Translations under genes and position numbers: made by a program | Notes under the pieces: model-generated | Databases searched by the model: none | Seen by the model: only the letters and a program-made list of their open reading frames with translations | What the model was told of the DNA's origin: nothing | In this document: one piece after another, positions 45,501-59,100 of the stretch | How the letters are laid out: every line of letters starts with the position of its first letter | How positions within the stretch are numbered: the stretch's first letter is position 1 | Assembly (NCBI GenBank): GCA_011033025.1 | Contig: WFMF01000519.1 | Location: 1 to 64,000, forward strand | Direction of reading: 5' to 3' | Length of the DNA stretch: 64,000 nt | Origin: Beroe forskalii | Lineage: Eukaryota; Ctenophora; Nuda; Beroida; Beroidae

Positions 45501-45992
45501 ATTGACCTTCTTGGGATGCCACATATGTCTCTTTGTGTTCTGGGCTCTGTACGATGTTCACAAGGAAAAGAGAAAAGCGTGTTTTGACAGTAGCAGTCCA
45601 GGATGGAGGTGAACATTTGATTATATTTTAAATTCTTTCAAAGTTTCAACCTCTGCTTCTACTTATAATTTTATCTACTTTCCTTCTGACCTGGATTGAT
45701 GATAATTCCGCCCTATGATTGTAGCCTTTGGCTAGTAGTGTATTTATTGTTTATTGCTTTATTGACATGTCTTTTCCCTCTCCTAACGTTCTCCACCTCC
45801 AGGTACGGTAAGTGCGTGGCATTTAACACGATGGTTGTCCTGCTGGTGTACCTGAACGCGCCCCTCAACTTCCTCATCTACTACTACCGGTGCTCCTACC
45901 TGAGGAGACGCATGATAGAACTCCTCACTAACTTCTGTGATAATATCTGCAGAACTATTCCGGGGAACCCCCTGACCAAACTCTGCAGGTAG
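42044..45992 (+). CDS. Rhodopsin-class GPCR, three 3' exons (right arm)
   Basis: Exons 42044-42207, 45469-45608 and 45803-45992 join in frame with GT-AG junctions. The first encodes a hydrophilic loop-3 segment ('RVETPDDSSLYTKQ', 'MEMLHRQPSESVPGKRKS'). The second encodes 'KRAGITMTLVALTFLGCHIC' (helix 6). The third encodes helix 7 and a tail ending 'GNPLTKLCR'. Helix 6 and 7 exons translate as in the left-arm copy. The exons for helices 1-5 should lie upstream, but the left arm begins there, so the gene is truncated at the palindrome centre. It converges with the importin gene. Confidence 0.75.
42995..43235 (+). repeat. Direct repeat A, first copy
   Basis: Starts 'ATTCGTAATCTGTGAATGTG' and runs through the inverse of the 17-bp minisatellite. 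The second copy starts near 44,411 with nearly the same sequence. The two flank a 1.2-kb block that is itself related to 47.4-48.74 kb. Confidence 0.8.
43250..43620. repeat. CG-rich island with an 89-bp perfect palindrome
   Basis: Contains a perfect inverted repeat: arms 43412-43455 and 43457-43500 (44 bp each) around a single base at 43456. Surrounding sequence shares 'GGCAACGCCTGGCAA'-type words with other CG-rich islands in the window. Confidence 0.85.
43640..44408 (+). repeat. Extra copy of importin-flank segment
   Basis: This 770-bp block matches 47,975-48,740 in the same orientation, and the left-arm stretch 33,320-34,100 in inverse orientation. The left arm has it once and the right arm twice. 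It is non-coding; the 78-codon frame inside is shared by the copies and has no domain. Confidence 0.75.
44411..44700 (+). repeat. Direct repeat A, second copy
   Basis: Repeats 42,995-43,235, including the 'CTCTTTGACACCCTCAC' minisatellite, and extends further with units such as 'CTCTTAGACACCCTCAC'. It ends before a CG-rich stretch with 'GGCAACGCCTGGCAAC'. Confidence 0.8.
44860..45439. mobile_element. Short foldback relative in receptor intron (right arm)
   Basis: Starts 'GGCAAAATAATATAACG' and ends 'AAATTTGATTTTG'. The body repeats 'ATCGGCGC' and 'TAGGCGCTTATC' words in inverted order, with a short central 'CCCTAACCCTAACTATAG'. It sits in the intron before the helix 6 exon, like the 2.15-kb element of the left arm, and lacks the long minisatellite arms. 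Confidence 0.7.
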
Positions 45993-46265
45993 TTGCGGTC
46001 TGCCTTGGTGTCCCCGTTTTAACTTTTTAATTTCCCAAACATTATTTCACAGAGTGTTTTGTGTGGAATTGCGCGCCGATAAATGTTTTATGACTGCAAC
46101 AGATTGTTGAACGGAAACTGTTCAGGATCAGCAAATTTTACTTTTAAGGCTTGTTCAGGTTCAATTTAAATTAAAATCGCGGATTTTATTTTTCGTATTT
46201 GTGAATATTTCTGTTGTTTCTTGGATATAAGTCAGCGTCTGGTGTCTGAATCAGACACCCGATTT

Positions 46266-46890
46266 GGTAAAAGGGGTCACAATTAGAGTTCGGAATTTTG
46301 CCCAATGGATCCGTTGGATCCATCATGTCCATTGGGCATCCAATGGACATCCATTGAACATGATGTCCATCGGTAAAATTGTTTAATGGTGTTCAGTGGA
46401 TCCAATGGATCCATTTTTGATGTTCAATGGACTTGTTCAATGGACATGTTCAATGGACATGTTCAATGGATCCATCTGAGTGGATCCAATGGACACAATC
46501 AGCAAACATGGTTTGGTAGATGGACATCAGTCCGGTATTTTTGTTCAATGGATCCATTGTGTCCATTGAACACCATTGGACATGTCCAATGGATCCAATG
46601 TGTCCAATGGACAAATTGGATCCAATGGACACAATGTGCAATGGATCCAATGGACATGTCCAATGGTTTTCGATGGACACAATGTATCCATTGGACAAAA
46701 TTTCCTGACTGATATCCATCTACCAAACCATGTTTGGCGATTGTGTCCATTGGATCTACCCAGATGGATCCATTGGACATCCATTGGATCCATTGAACAT
46801 GTCCATTGAACATCAAAAATGGTTCCATTGGACTCGATGGATCCAATGGATCCATTGGACAAAATTCACAACTCTTTTGACCCTTTCACC
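46266..46890. mobile_element. Foldback element of 'TCCAATGGA' palindromes (right copy)
   Basis: Counterpart of 36703-37381 at the matching position. The outer ends are 'GGTAAAAGGGGTCAC' and inverse 'TTGACCCTTTCACC'. The interior consists of 'TCCAATGGA'/'TCCATTGGA' words with a different order and number from the left copy. Open frames here are compositional artefacts. Confidence 0.8.
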
Positions 46891-47339
46891 CCAGATTCGA
46901 AACTTTACTATGTGAGGGAGTATGACCGATCTAGCTCTCAATCAATCCTGTACCCTGGACTTAATTTTTGAATTCAATGGCCTCTTTAAGTTAAAAATTA
47001 ACGCTAATCGTTGTTGGGCTTTGGATGTACTGATCCGAGGCTGAATTTTAACTGTTGAAATTATACCCAATTTTAATTTTAAAGCTTCTGAATTCTGTTC
47101 GTATATGTTTTAAAATGGTGTGGTATTTTTTCCAAAAATGATTATGCTTTAAATCTTAATCAAATGCGTTCATTAATTTATTTTAATTTAATTGATACTG
47201 ATATGTTGCACTTTGCAGGTTATACTTTATTTTCAGTTTCAGAAATTCAACTACGAAGCGTTTTTGGTTTTGAACTGCCGAGTGGCGATGACAATGGGTA
47301 CTTTAGCACAAGGCTGAACAGGTTACAGGGTTGCCCTAA

Positions 47340-47980
47340 CCATGCCAGCGCCTTCCCCTTTAACCACTACCAGGGGTGTCGCGAAACGTTTGGAGCAAGG
47401 CGCGGCGCGCGCGCGTAAAACTAGGGATCTGGTTAGAGCAACTCAGTAACTTTAGGGGAAGGGCGCCAGGCAACGTACGCGTACGCGCGCGCATTGCCCT
47501 TACCACATACCAGGACCCTGGTTACGCGCGAAACGTTTTAGCGCTTGCCGCGCACGTGCACTCTGCAGAGTGCGCGGCAAGCGCTAAAACGTTTCGCGCG
47601 CAGCGCTTCCCAGAGGATACTCGCCACGAACAGGTGCAGGGGTCCGGTTCCTAAGCCCGCATAGGTGTGTGTACGCGCGCTTCCCTGGGGAAGCGCGCCG
47701 CGCGAGCCACACAGGGATATAGTTATACGTGTTTAGCAAGGGGTCCGGTTGTAGGATGTTACCCTACCCTTGCACTCTGCCGCGCACTCAACGTTTTCCG
47801 TATGCAACACGGCCCTCCAAACCTCCGAGTGTTGCGCGCAGGGATGGGAGAAATCCATCAAGGGGTCCGGGTGTTTAGCAAATCACCAGGCACTGGCAAC
47901 GCGCACCCGCACGTAAAACTTGCTCGTACCAATCTTTACGTGTTTAGCAGGTTTTAAATTTACGCGCGCGGAGTAGCTGC
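47340..47980. repeat. CG-rich palindromic island (right arm)
   Basis: Contains a hairpin with perfect 30-bp arms at 47526-47555 and 47570-47599 around a 14-base loop. Words such as 'GTAGGATGTTACCCTACCC' and 'GTGTTTAGCAAG' are shared with islands at 10.4 and 35 kb. No gene. Confidence 0.75.
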
Positions 47981-48740
47981 TGGCTTCTGTATCCTTTCAA
48001 CATCAAAGGAGATTCAGATTTCAACATGAAATTGCGTGCTTGAAACTCAGAACCTAACCCATGCAAACTAAGAACTGGATAATAAAATAAAACAATCTTT
48101 ATAAGCAATTAATTAAACTAATTATAAGTCCAAGTCACAGATTAGTATAACTCACGCACTTGCTTTCACTTGCTCAGTAATAGCTCACGTTACAATACTC
48201 GGCACTTCACTCAGGTCACAGTGCTACAATTTATGTCAGGGGAACAGCCACGAATCTAATTTTAAAATAAAAGGCAGCGTGAAAAACCTAGTTTCCTGTT
48301 CCCTATTCCAACTTGAAATCGGTTTTTGTAACAAAATCCATTGTTTGTTCCACTCCTCAATTTATTCACATGTGAATGCAATTTGAAATACAGATCTCGA
48401 AACCTTGGATTCGTATGCAACCAGAATCATCTCTTGCGTGGAATGATTAATTCTATGTAAATTGGCAGCTGCGGCAATTGTAGAGAAATAACTTACAAAA
48501 AGTGGCTGAACCCCCGTCCCAAATTTAATGTTTTCAACATGCGCTTTTGATGCCCTCTGTCGGAACAAGCATTATTCTGGATCAAATAGTTGCTACATAA
48601 TTTATTACGTTCTGATACTCGAGCCAGTTTCAACGGTATGAAAATATAAAATAAACTCCTAGAACAGTTTATAAATTAATTTCAATTCCCTCTCAAATTT
48701 GTTGGGGCTAAAATTTCAAAGAATAAATATTAAAACCGTA

Positions 48741-50183
48741 AAAAAGCCGACTATATACACAGTACACACAATATCGGACTATTCACCTCTCTCCTTACAA
48801 ATTCACCGCACAAATTCAAAACAATCAATTGGTCATTTTGCGTCTGCCAGGCGTTTCTTAATGCAATGTAAAAGATTTCACTTCCATTGCGAAAACATAA
48901 TTCACTCAAATTAAATACTTGTAAGATGCATTCGAGAAATTCGAGGCAGGCGTAAATACATAAAATTTTAAAAATTTTGATGCAAAAATGATTAAATACT
49001 ACAGGGCACAAGATTTCGGCAAGTCAGAAATGTTGGTGACATTCAAGACTGATTTTCGAATAACCAAAATCTATAGGCACGACTTTTTCCGGAAATTTCA
49101 TAAAATGAAATATACTAGAAATATTTAATCAGCGTTACAAAAATAATTATTATTTGAGAGCAGTTCGATTCAGTGCACATCACAAATATTATAATGGTAA
49201 TCAAGTATGTGAGAACAGGTTAAATTAAATAACAATTTATTTTCAGACAAAACCTAAATCAGCACTAACCACAGAGCTTCGCACACATCACCTCACTCTT
49301 GTAATTTGGGGTCGCACACTTTAAATAAGAGGCGGTATTAAGTCATCTTCAATTAAGTAAACCATGAAAATGGGCCATTGAATGAAGAAGTGCCAGCAGA
49401 TGTGTGCACATGGATCGATAAAGACGCACATTTACTGCTATCAATGGCAGTAAATCGCGCGTCTTTATCGACTCCATAATCAATCGATCCATGTGCAGTG
49501 TGCACACACATATGCTTGTCTCTGCGTATTATAGGAAGACAATCCGCATATTTTAGGTCCCCAGCACATCACCAACACTTCACTAGGAAATCCAGAACAC
49601 TGTTATCCATGAACCAATCTAGCAGTAGATCCCTGATCCAGACACATTGGCACAAGGTATAGGTGTTACCAGCGAAGCCATTTTCATGGTTTATTATAGC
49701 GAATCGATGACATTAGCCCGCCTCTTTCATGCGTACAACCAATAAATCCTGAACAGTTCTACCTGCTAATAAAATGTACTGAAAATACCGAAGGAAAAAG
49801 GCGGATAGAGGAGAGGAAAACCCGTGATATTTTCTGTAGCCCCCTTAGTGAGGATGCAGTAGCAGGATTGAGGGATGAGGAGAGGGAGGAGTGTGTTTTC
49901 TCTAACTTCTCTTTTGAGAGGGTCTGTGCTTCTCACACGAATAGTCACACGTCACACTTCATCCGTACTTCACCTGAAATCGTAAAACTTTCAACATTTG
50001 AACATGGGGGGGAGGATCATTGGAAACAGATGCCACAATTATACGTAGCTATTGGCTGAGGCAACGTTGTAAAGAGTTTGGCAGGTTTTGAAAACATAAA
50101 CACATATGCTTGGTACTTTCTATAATTCTATCTTATTTTGTCAAATTGAGGTTTAAAAACTCGCTTAATACTCACACGTGACT
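48741..50183. other. Importin 3' flank (right arm), non-coding
   Basis: Mirror of 31,851-33,330. It holds the hairpin near 49,395-49,510 and a candidate minus-strand AATAAA (TTTATT at 49236-49241). It shows only small differences from the left arm. No gene is supported. Confidence 0.5.
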
Positions 50184-53100
50184 TCACAAAGCATTGATCT
50201 TCTTCATTTCTTTGCTGGCCCACTGAGCCACTGATTTGGTCTTTGATATTCTGCTCCGTCTACCTTGAGTCAGGAGGTTTGCGATACTGTCGTGCTGTAC
50301 CAACTGCTTCACTGCACTGCCGTATCCTTTCAGTATGTCACTGGGGTGAAATAGTTCAGAGGGTGAAAAAAGAGGAAAAAAAGTCCAAATACTTTTAAGT
50401 TATGATCATCAATGCTGGGCAACAACAATCATCGTGCTTGAAGGACCGAGCAGTGTTCAAAAGAGATGTTGAAAACCCCGCAAATATCTCGGTGTGGAAT
50501 GCTAAAGTGCAGCATGTGAATGAGTAATACCAAGTTAGAAGGGACATTTACCCGAGGAGTCCGCAGGCGCATCCCGTCAGACTGTCTGTCTTATCCTGGT
50601 CCTCTGCTATGGATACGATGAGTTGGATGATGGTCTGGATGTAGGGTTTCAGCTGTTCTAGTTGGTTCTGCGAGGTTTCCTCCCCCATGAGGCCCTGCAC
50701 AATCCCACAGTACGCCTCCAAGATGCCCTCCCGTAGCTCGTTGAAGTAATCCAACATCTCGTAGTCGTTCTGGGGGGTCATTGTTTTAGGTGACTAACTC
50801 ATTTCAAAATAATATCATCAATTTCAACCATCATTTTGATATGAAATCGCAACATTGCCTGATTGAAACTCAAAATACCCCACGTTCCAGCTCTTACCTT
50901 GTCCACAGTAGCTTCCGACGCCTGTTTCAGGATGTGGATGACGATTTGAAGGTAGTTGACGAAGAGTGGCCCTATTGCCATGGCAATGTCCCCAAAGGTA
51001 CTTAGAATGGACGGCTTTACTGACTGGTGTCGTGCTTGCTGGAAGAATAGTTGGTAAAACAAATGATAAGTCACCTTGATCAGACCGAGTCAGGTATGAT
51101 AGCCCTTTTCTCTTATATAGATTGATCAGTGACTTGAAACTAAAGAATATCACGCAACTCCCTCTATTTACGGAGAGGGCGTTGACTAGGAGGTCCATGA
51201 GCTTGTCGCTGAAGCTGGCGATGTCAGGTCCGAAGGTGCGGCACATGTCCCCCACAATGCCCACTGCGGCAGCACAAACGGAGTACTCTGAGTGGTTCTG
51301 AAGGGAGGCTACCAGGTAGGGCCAGAAACTGTCCATGTACTTGGCGAAGTGCTTGCCAGTCACTTCCATCAGCGTGCCTGGGGATTGGTTAATGAGTTAA
51401 TACGACGATCAGAAGAGAGCTCTGTCACGGTTCGCAGGTTGATAAAAAAAAAAACCCATTTATTCGCACAACCATACCCAACCATATCGTTTAAACCAAA
51501 ATTTCTCTCCCCCTCTCTCCCCCTGGGGCTACCCACCGACAGCCATAAGAGCGTCCTCCTGGACCTCCGTGGACTGCTCCACGGAGCTCATCATCATGAG
51601 GAAGGCAGACATGACCGTGTCCGAGATCTGGATAGCGTCCCCCTGCTGCATCTTCCTGATCACACACTGCAAGGGTTAGGAGTTAGAGGACACACACTGC
51701 AAGGGGGTTAGGAGTTAGAGGACACGTACAGTAAGGGGGCTAGAGGACACGCACTTCAAGGGGGTTAGGAGTTAGAGGACACGCACAGTAAGGGGGTTAG
51801 GAGTAAAAGGATACAAACTCACAGGAGTAAGGGGACTAACTGGTGGGGTTTAGGAGTAAGAAAACAACAGATGAAATGTTTCAAGGTTTGGAATTCAGAT
51901 GGAACCGAGCTTTGCACCTGGAATTATATTTGGATGATTAAATGTGATAAGATAATCTACTTCTCTTGACTTATTATTAGAATTTTACAGTCAAGTACCC
52001 ACCTGGAGAGTAGCACAGAGCAGTGAGCGGAGGTCGTTGAAGTTGCCCCCCAGCTCGTTTCCCCCTTGACGCTGGTGATGGATCTCCTCTAGACGGGTGA
52101 TGATCGTAACGGTGGTCTTCTGCACCACCGTGTAGCAGTCTTTGGGCGAGGACTTCAGCAGCTCCATGATAGCTTCATACGCAGCACTGCAATGAGGGCA
52201 AACATACATGACATTTCATTATTCGGTTAAATCGGGTTGCATTCAATTACTATATGATTTTAGTTAAAATATTGCCTGCCATGGTTAAGTGACTTTCAAT
52301 CTGGATTGACCTTTTCAATATTAGAAACAAGAGCATAATTATGTAAATAATTCAGACACTCGACAATCTGAAATCTGTCCCACCACTTCCCAGACTAAAT
52401 ACCTGCGGAGATTGTTCTGGTTTCCGTCCGGTCTGACGGTAGTCTGCAGGAGTTTGGATATGATTGTCTCGTAGCAGGATGACAGGATGTAGGTCTGCGG
52501 ATCATCCTCGTTATCCCCCGCCAGTCCCTCCGCTGCTTCGTACGCAGACTGAGAGTATTAATGTAAATTCAGATGGTGAATTCTCTTCTTTTAAAAGATG
52601 TTAATGTAAATTGAAAGGTGTATTAATTATCAATTATTCCCACTTTTTATCAAAAATTGCTTCTTTGTGTAACAGTGCGAACTATAAGTCACAAAGTCGC
52701 GCACACATACCTCCGCAAGAGAAGAGAATGCCCAGCAGGCATTGGTGGCTACTCTGGGATCGTTATCAAGACTCATCAGCAACGCACTAACGAGATCATT
52801 GACATTGGGATGCTGGAGAATTGTCTGGGGTAACCGCTCACAGATCCGACCCAGAGTCCAGGCACAGGTATCCCTTACAGCCAGGCTGGGATCAGATCCC
52901 AGGAGTTTGATGAGGTGCGGGATGAGATTCCACGCGTGCTGGTGGAGGGTTTTAGGGTCCGGTCCGTCCACAATGCAGCCGAAGGACATGACTGCAGCAT
53001 CCCGGTACCTCCAGTCCTGGTGAGCTATGTGCTTCTGGAAGGGTATCACATGGGGCACGACATGGTCAATGCAGCACTGCGCTATCAGCATCAGACACAC

Positions 53101-56100
53101 TCCCGCAGCCTTGTTGGGATTCCAGTCGTCCTCGTCATCGTATTCTTCCTGTCAGGGGAGCTAAGTGATAAAGTGGGCATCGTGTTACAGGTGATCCACA
53201 CCGATCAGTAGGCAGTCGCTCGCATGTAAGTTACGTACTTTCATGAAGATTTCATTACATAACAAAGCAGATCATAGGCCGTCTGGTTTAGAGAATTGCG
53301 CAAAGTTTAAAATCTGCAGAAAACGAAAGATCTGAATACAAACAGTCTCAATCTAGAACACTCACTCACACAACTCTATATTTATCCGATATTCCCAATC
53401 CCTCGACACAAAAAAAACAAACTCGTGTTTCTCAGTATCTTGCACACCAGCACCACACAACTACCCCCCCCCCCCGGTGTTTTCACCCCACGCACCTGAA
53501 TAGTAAGTCTCCTAAGTAGGGGTGGCAGGACGTACTGCAGAGCTCCCAGCATGTAGTGCTTGCTCACCACGTCCGGTTGTTCTCCGTGCTCAGCAGCTTC
53601 CTGGGCCTCAATAGCCATGTCTGTCTCCTCCTCACATGTCGTAGACCAGAACTCAATTCCTGGGGCGGGCAGAACAAGGTTATGCTCTGGTGAGGAATAA
53701 AAGTTGAAAACTGACTCACGAGCAAAATCTGTAACATAAACAGTTTACTTCCTGACACGCAATATATTTTGTGCATCATCGTCCTACATCGCTACTGGAA
53801 TAACAGCAGCTACTGGAATAGCTAGAATAGCGATTAGTAACAGCAGCTAGAATAGCGATTATAGGAACTGACCTTGGAGGGCGACCTCGTCCTCCTTGTT
53901 CTCGAGAGCATCTAGTGTGATAGCGAACAAGGCCTGGCCCATGTACTGTTCCATGTAGCGGTAGTAGAGGGACATTATCTTAGACAAGCACTGCAGAGCT
54001 GCTATCTTCAACTTGGTGGCGTTAGCTTGCGTACACTCGCAGATCACTTGCATGATGAAGTTACGCTCCTCCTGTTGAGGGTGTTTCAAATAGTTCTGTT
54101 GCACCAGGGCTATCAGGTTATTCCAAAATCAGATGATTGAAAATATCGCGCAGCAAAGAAGCGGCAGAAAGTCCCTTACTGTAACATCAATTAATCCGGA
54201 ATAACACGTTAATATTAGCTTGGCACAGTTTCCCGGGTAGAATGTTTATGTCAATAGAAAGACAACTCACAGTTCTATCAAACTGATCTTTACAGAATTC
54301 CAGCGCATTGAACAGGGCTTGCGTACCAGCGCATCTCACTCGTTCACTGAAAGCAAGTTGGATTACCGATCAATGATTTCTCAATGTAGGTGATCATTGA
54401 TCATGATGACTGCATTCAAAGTAATCAAATCTTAAGCTACAGAGGCTAAAAAACTAGTGGACTTCAGTCCGCGGCGGACCCGCAAGCGGGTCCACCGGGT
54501 CGGCAGCGGACTCCACTAAATGGTATACATTAGTGGAGTCCGCAGCAGACTAAAGTCCACTAGTTTTTTAGCCCGGAGAGATCACAAAAGCACCTACTTC
54601 GGTTCCTCCTTCCTCATTGTGTTGATGATGGCTGTAAGGATGGGGTTGGACTGGTGAACCAAAACTGCTGGATCCTGAAAGATAGCAGTATCATCATAAA
54701 TTATTATTTTAAAAAACAATTATTAATGATAGAGAGCCCAATTCTCTAAAACTGAAAACAAATACAAAATAACTTGGAACGAGATATATTTGGGGGTCTC
54801 AGAAAATGCAGTATGTTGTACTACTCAAGCTATCAATTGAGGAATTTTCTAGACGCTATACCATGTATGTATACATCCAATGATATCATCGGAAAGACCT
54901 ATGACATAAACCAACGACGTTCGTCAAACGTTTTTCGGATTCAAAAAAGGAAAGACCGCACTGCGCGCGCAAAAGCCGCGCAGATAAAAACATGACAATT
55001 TTGGGTTGGTACATCAAAATATAGTCCGCGTCCGCGCTAAAGTTCAAGATTTTGAATATTCAGAAGTCTTTGTCACGTTTTGGGGCAATTCTCATTTGCA
55101 CCAGAAATATGCTACTTATTTTACAAATTTGACACTATCATAATGACGTAAAGCGTGTCCATTCCTCGAAAAAACCTGATAAAACACGGGTATTTAAGAT
55201 AGCAAAGTATTGTTATACTCAGAAAAGTGAAACCATTCAATCCACTTACAATATGGCGAATGGGGTTTTAGTAGGTATACCTTTTACGTTCGATAAGTAT
55301 AAAATTAAGGGCACTATGATGAAGAAACATTCGCAAATCGCTGTGTTGCAAATATTGTGGCAGTTAAATCTACAAATCTCACCACTGCAGTATGTGTAAG
55401 CGGAGCGCAATGATACGTAACACTTCCTTCCAGCAATACTGCCATTTTACCAGCTGTTACGTATAATGAATCATTATAATATGAGGGGACCATGTACACT
55501 ATTCACGAAATTAGAGAAATAATCTCAACATGTTGCTGAGATTGTCTGACCGTCTGACCTAGTATGAGACTAGCACGCCAGGCATTGAACTAATTCCAAC
55601 AGATGTGGTGACTAGCAGTCTGAGTAAATTTAGTGCTGAAAGTTATTTCAAGAGCTCAAACGTAAATTCTGACCTTTGATAGACCGTATCAAATGATAAG
55701 GTAGAAAGCAATACATGTGCTAGGTACAGCTAATAGATATACACGGAGTACATATACACGTCATGTAAGAATACAAGTACATTATACAATCCAATGTCTT
55801 ATCTATAAAGGTGTATGGGTATACTACAAACATAACAAAATACTGTACATCGATTTTCTAATTCAAGGATTGACATAAGAGGTGGAAGAGACTAAACTGT
55901 GAATCATCAGCGGTTACCCTACAGTTGTAAGGTCTCCCTGCCATCTGCGATGTAGGTGTCCCATCAGCAGGTGACAAAGGGAAACGGAGGGTTTTCGGCC
56001 CACGTACCCTCACAGCTTACAACTGCAGGGCTGGGCCACCCAGGACTCCGGATTCCTGAGCAACACAGTTTAGAGGGAAGGGGGAGGAAAAGGAAAGAGT

Positions 56101-59100
56101 TCAGTAGAGGTAAAAGATCAATGAGTGTTATTAAATTTGGGTGAAACATCTTAATGTTACACTATTTAAAACCTGAAAGTGGAAGTTAAAATGAATGGGA
56201 GGTTACAGGCATCTGCCTGTCCAGCCCCACATTCAGTCCCAGGCTAATCATACAGTAAGTTGCTCAAGGTCAGCAACAAGCTGCACAACTATCCAGTACA
56301 GAATGTGAAGAACCTCGCGTGCCAATACCTAAACAAATTGATCTAAAATTGTACTGTTATCTAAAATTGCATATTTCTGAAAGACTAAGCTATTCTTATT
56401 AAGGCAACGTTTAATAATGTCTACAAGATTGAGTTACTATATCCTCTTTCAATCAGTTTTTGGAAAACTTTTTAAGATTGAAGAGGAAAGTTTCTAATTC
56501 AGTACAAATGTTAGCATACCTAAGGATTTGACTATAGAATACATTATGGCCTACTTCTAGAGGGATATTACTCTGTGGAAATGTTAAGGAAACTACAGAG
56601 AAATTAAAGTCATCGGTCTTGTTATATACAGACACAATAACCTTGCTTGGTTGGATAGAAATATTGAGGTCCAGGTAGTTCACGTTCTTGTTGTCATTAC
56701 CTGACCTCTCCATTTCAAGAGAAGGATGATAGATTTGTTTGATTAGAGCTTCAAAGTTGAGATAATTAGTGGTGATAAGATCATCGACGTAGCGTCGTGT
56801 TTTAGAAAGAATCTTAGCTAGGGAAAACTTTTTGGACTTTAAAAGATTTAGCATGAAGTTAAACTCTCGTTTAGCGAGAGTGAGATCCGCGATGGGGGAA
56901 CTGGAATTTCCACCCATGGGGATTCCTAAGACTTGGATAAAAACTTTACCTGCGAAAACTATATAGGTGTGATAGATGATAAAATGAACTGCTTCTTTGA
57001 GCTGATCTCTATCAAAACTATGGTAGCCATCATAGACCTTCTTCGCGAAGAAACACTTATTTGTATCATATTTACAAATATTTATGTACTTGTTTCTTTC
57101 AGAGAAGATCAGATCTATAACTTCTCCAATCATATCATCAACTTCTTTAAGGTCTAAATTGGTATATAAAGTGGTAAAGTCGTAAATTTGGAGATTAAAT
57201 GCTTCACTGCTCTGCAGTGACTCAAGAAACTGTGCAGAAGAATCTATGCTCCAGAACACATTGACACCACTGTTATTGTATATTGTCTGACAATACTTCT
57301 TGAAGTATTCTCGTAGGGAGTTTAAGACTACAATTAACAAGGATGTTCAGTTGTTTAGTAGCACAGCTTCTCGCCCCAGCTATGAAGCGTGCTTTGTATG
57401 GGTTCTTGTGGAGTTTAGGATTCCAGAACAGCCGTGGTAGACACATGTTTTGGTCGTCGATGGTGATGGAGTACTTGTCTCGTAGTGTCGAAGCGATTTG
57501 TTCGACGTAGAAGTCAGGGTCGTTTGGGAGAGGAGAGTAGGTTTTGTTACCCGTACATTCTAATGTATCAGTGTCAAAACCAAGTTCTTTGAGAAGAGTT
57601 ATAACATAGAACTTCTTACAGATAAAAGCGAAGTTGTTAGATGCTTTATCAATAGTACAAATGATATAAAGCTTTTGAAGACGTTTCAGTTCTTCCTTGA
57701 CACCCTCTCTCTCAAGGACATTGTCTTCAGTTTGTTCAAAGACATGTGGATGGTTGTCTTTATAGAATCCAAGTCTATTATCAACGATATCCGACACTCT
57801 GCTATACCAAGAATCAAAAGCAGCGTTCTTCAAGTGGTACTTCTTACTTTTGCTCTTGATAAAGCTTGTCAAATCATCGTCAATACTAGCTTTGATCTCT
57901 GACACAGTCTGATTAGGGTGATCCACCAGCCCCCTAAAAATTAAAATTTTGTCAAAATAAATTGTCATAGTGACCAAAGTATGAGGTTCCATGAAAAAAT
58001 GGCTCGTGCAAAATTTCAGATCGATTGGTCAATTTCTTAACCTGCCGCCGCGCCCTTTTTAGTTCGCGGAAACCGAATTTTTGTATCTCGGCACAGGAAG
58101 GTCCTAGAGACATGAGACCAACGATTTTCTGGGGTAGCATCCTACGCTTAGTGGGGGTAGAACACCCCAGAAACGCCCCAAAACACTTCCTTCAATGATT
58201 TTGTTGTTCACTACTTTGGGCGTTTGTCGCCCATATGACTATGTGAAACATAGGGCCATTTATGCAGTGTATTTTGATGACAGGAGTCTTCTGCTTCCAT
58301 CATCATGACCACTTATATCACCATTTAATCTATGGAAAGAAGAAAGAAGCTCATTTTGATTCATGCCAATGAATCATCTCTCACTAGGACTCCTTGTGGG
58401 AGAGGAATGAAAACTAGGTATCAAATACATTCTCTCTTCAAAACTGGTTGCGGAGTCATCACATTGGAGTCATCACAGATGGTAACCTGTGTTCTAATAT
58501 ACTCCAAGGTTGTTGCCTTCGACCTACAGCTACCCAGTGAGCAACTTCCTTCTTTCAAGCAGAAGAATTGATGATGAATTGGCTATTTAAGCTCTGGCAA
58601 CTAACCAAACGGCTTTCAACTGATGCTTCTGCTTAACTTGGGTTTGAAGTTCAAGTGAAGATGTGACCCTGAAACTCTCTTCCCTTGCAAACATGAACAT
58701 AAAGACCCCCAGATAATCGTTCTTATTCTCCTAGAGATCTGGTCATAAATCCTTTAGTAACACTAATGAGAGATCCATACTCAGGGACTCCAGCTTTGCT
58801 GAGCATGCCAAAATATTTTCCAAGTGGGAACCCGGAAAAGACACAAATTATCACATCGGACTATGGTGGCACTTTTAACAAGTCCACAATGGATGATATA
58901 TCATTCTTCATCCATAGGTAGCCTTTTCCTATCAGATAGAATTCACCATCACCTCTTAGTTTCATAAGTCAGCTTTCTGTCATCCATCAACTCTTCTCCA
59001 TCTTCCTGTCTCCTGGATTCAAGGTTGAAGTCTGCCTAGGGAGAATGCAGGCTGCAGAGTCATTGGGTGCTGGATGCCTGGATGGTGAATAGCTGCTTGA

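Noticed and set aside
58332-58571. 79-codon frame inside the hAT element
   Set aside because: Too short, no transposase motif, and no BED finger; the element is non-autonomous.
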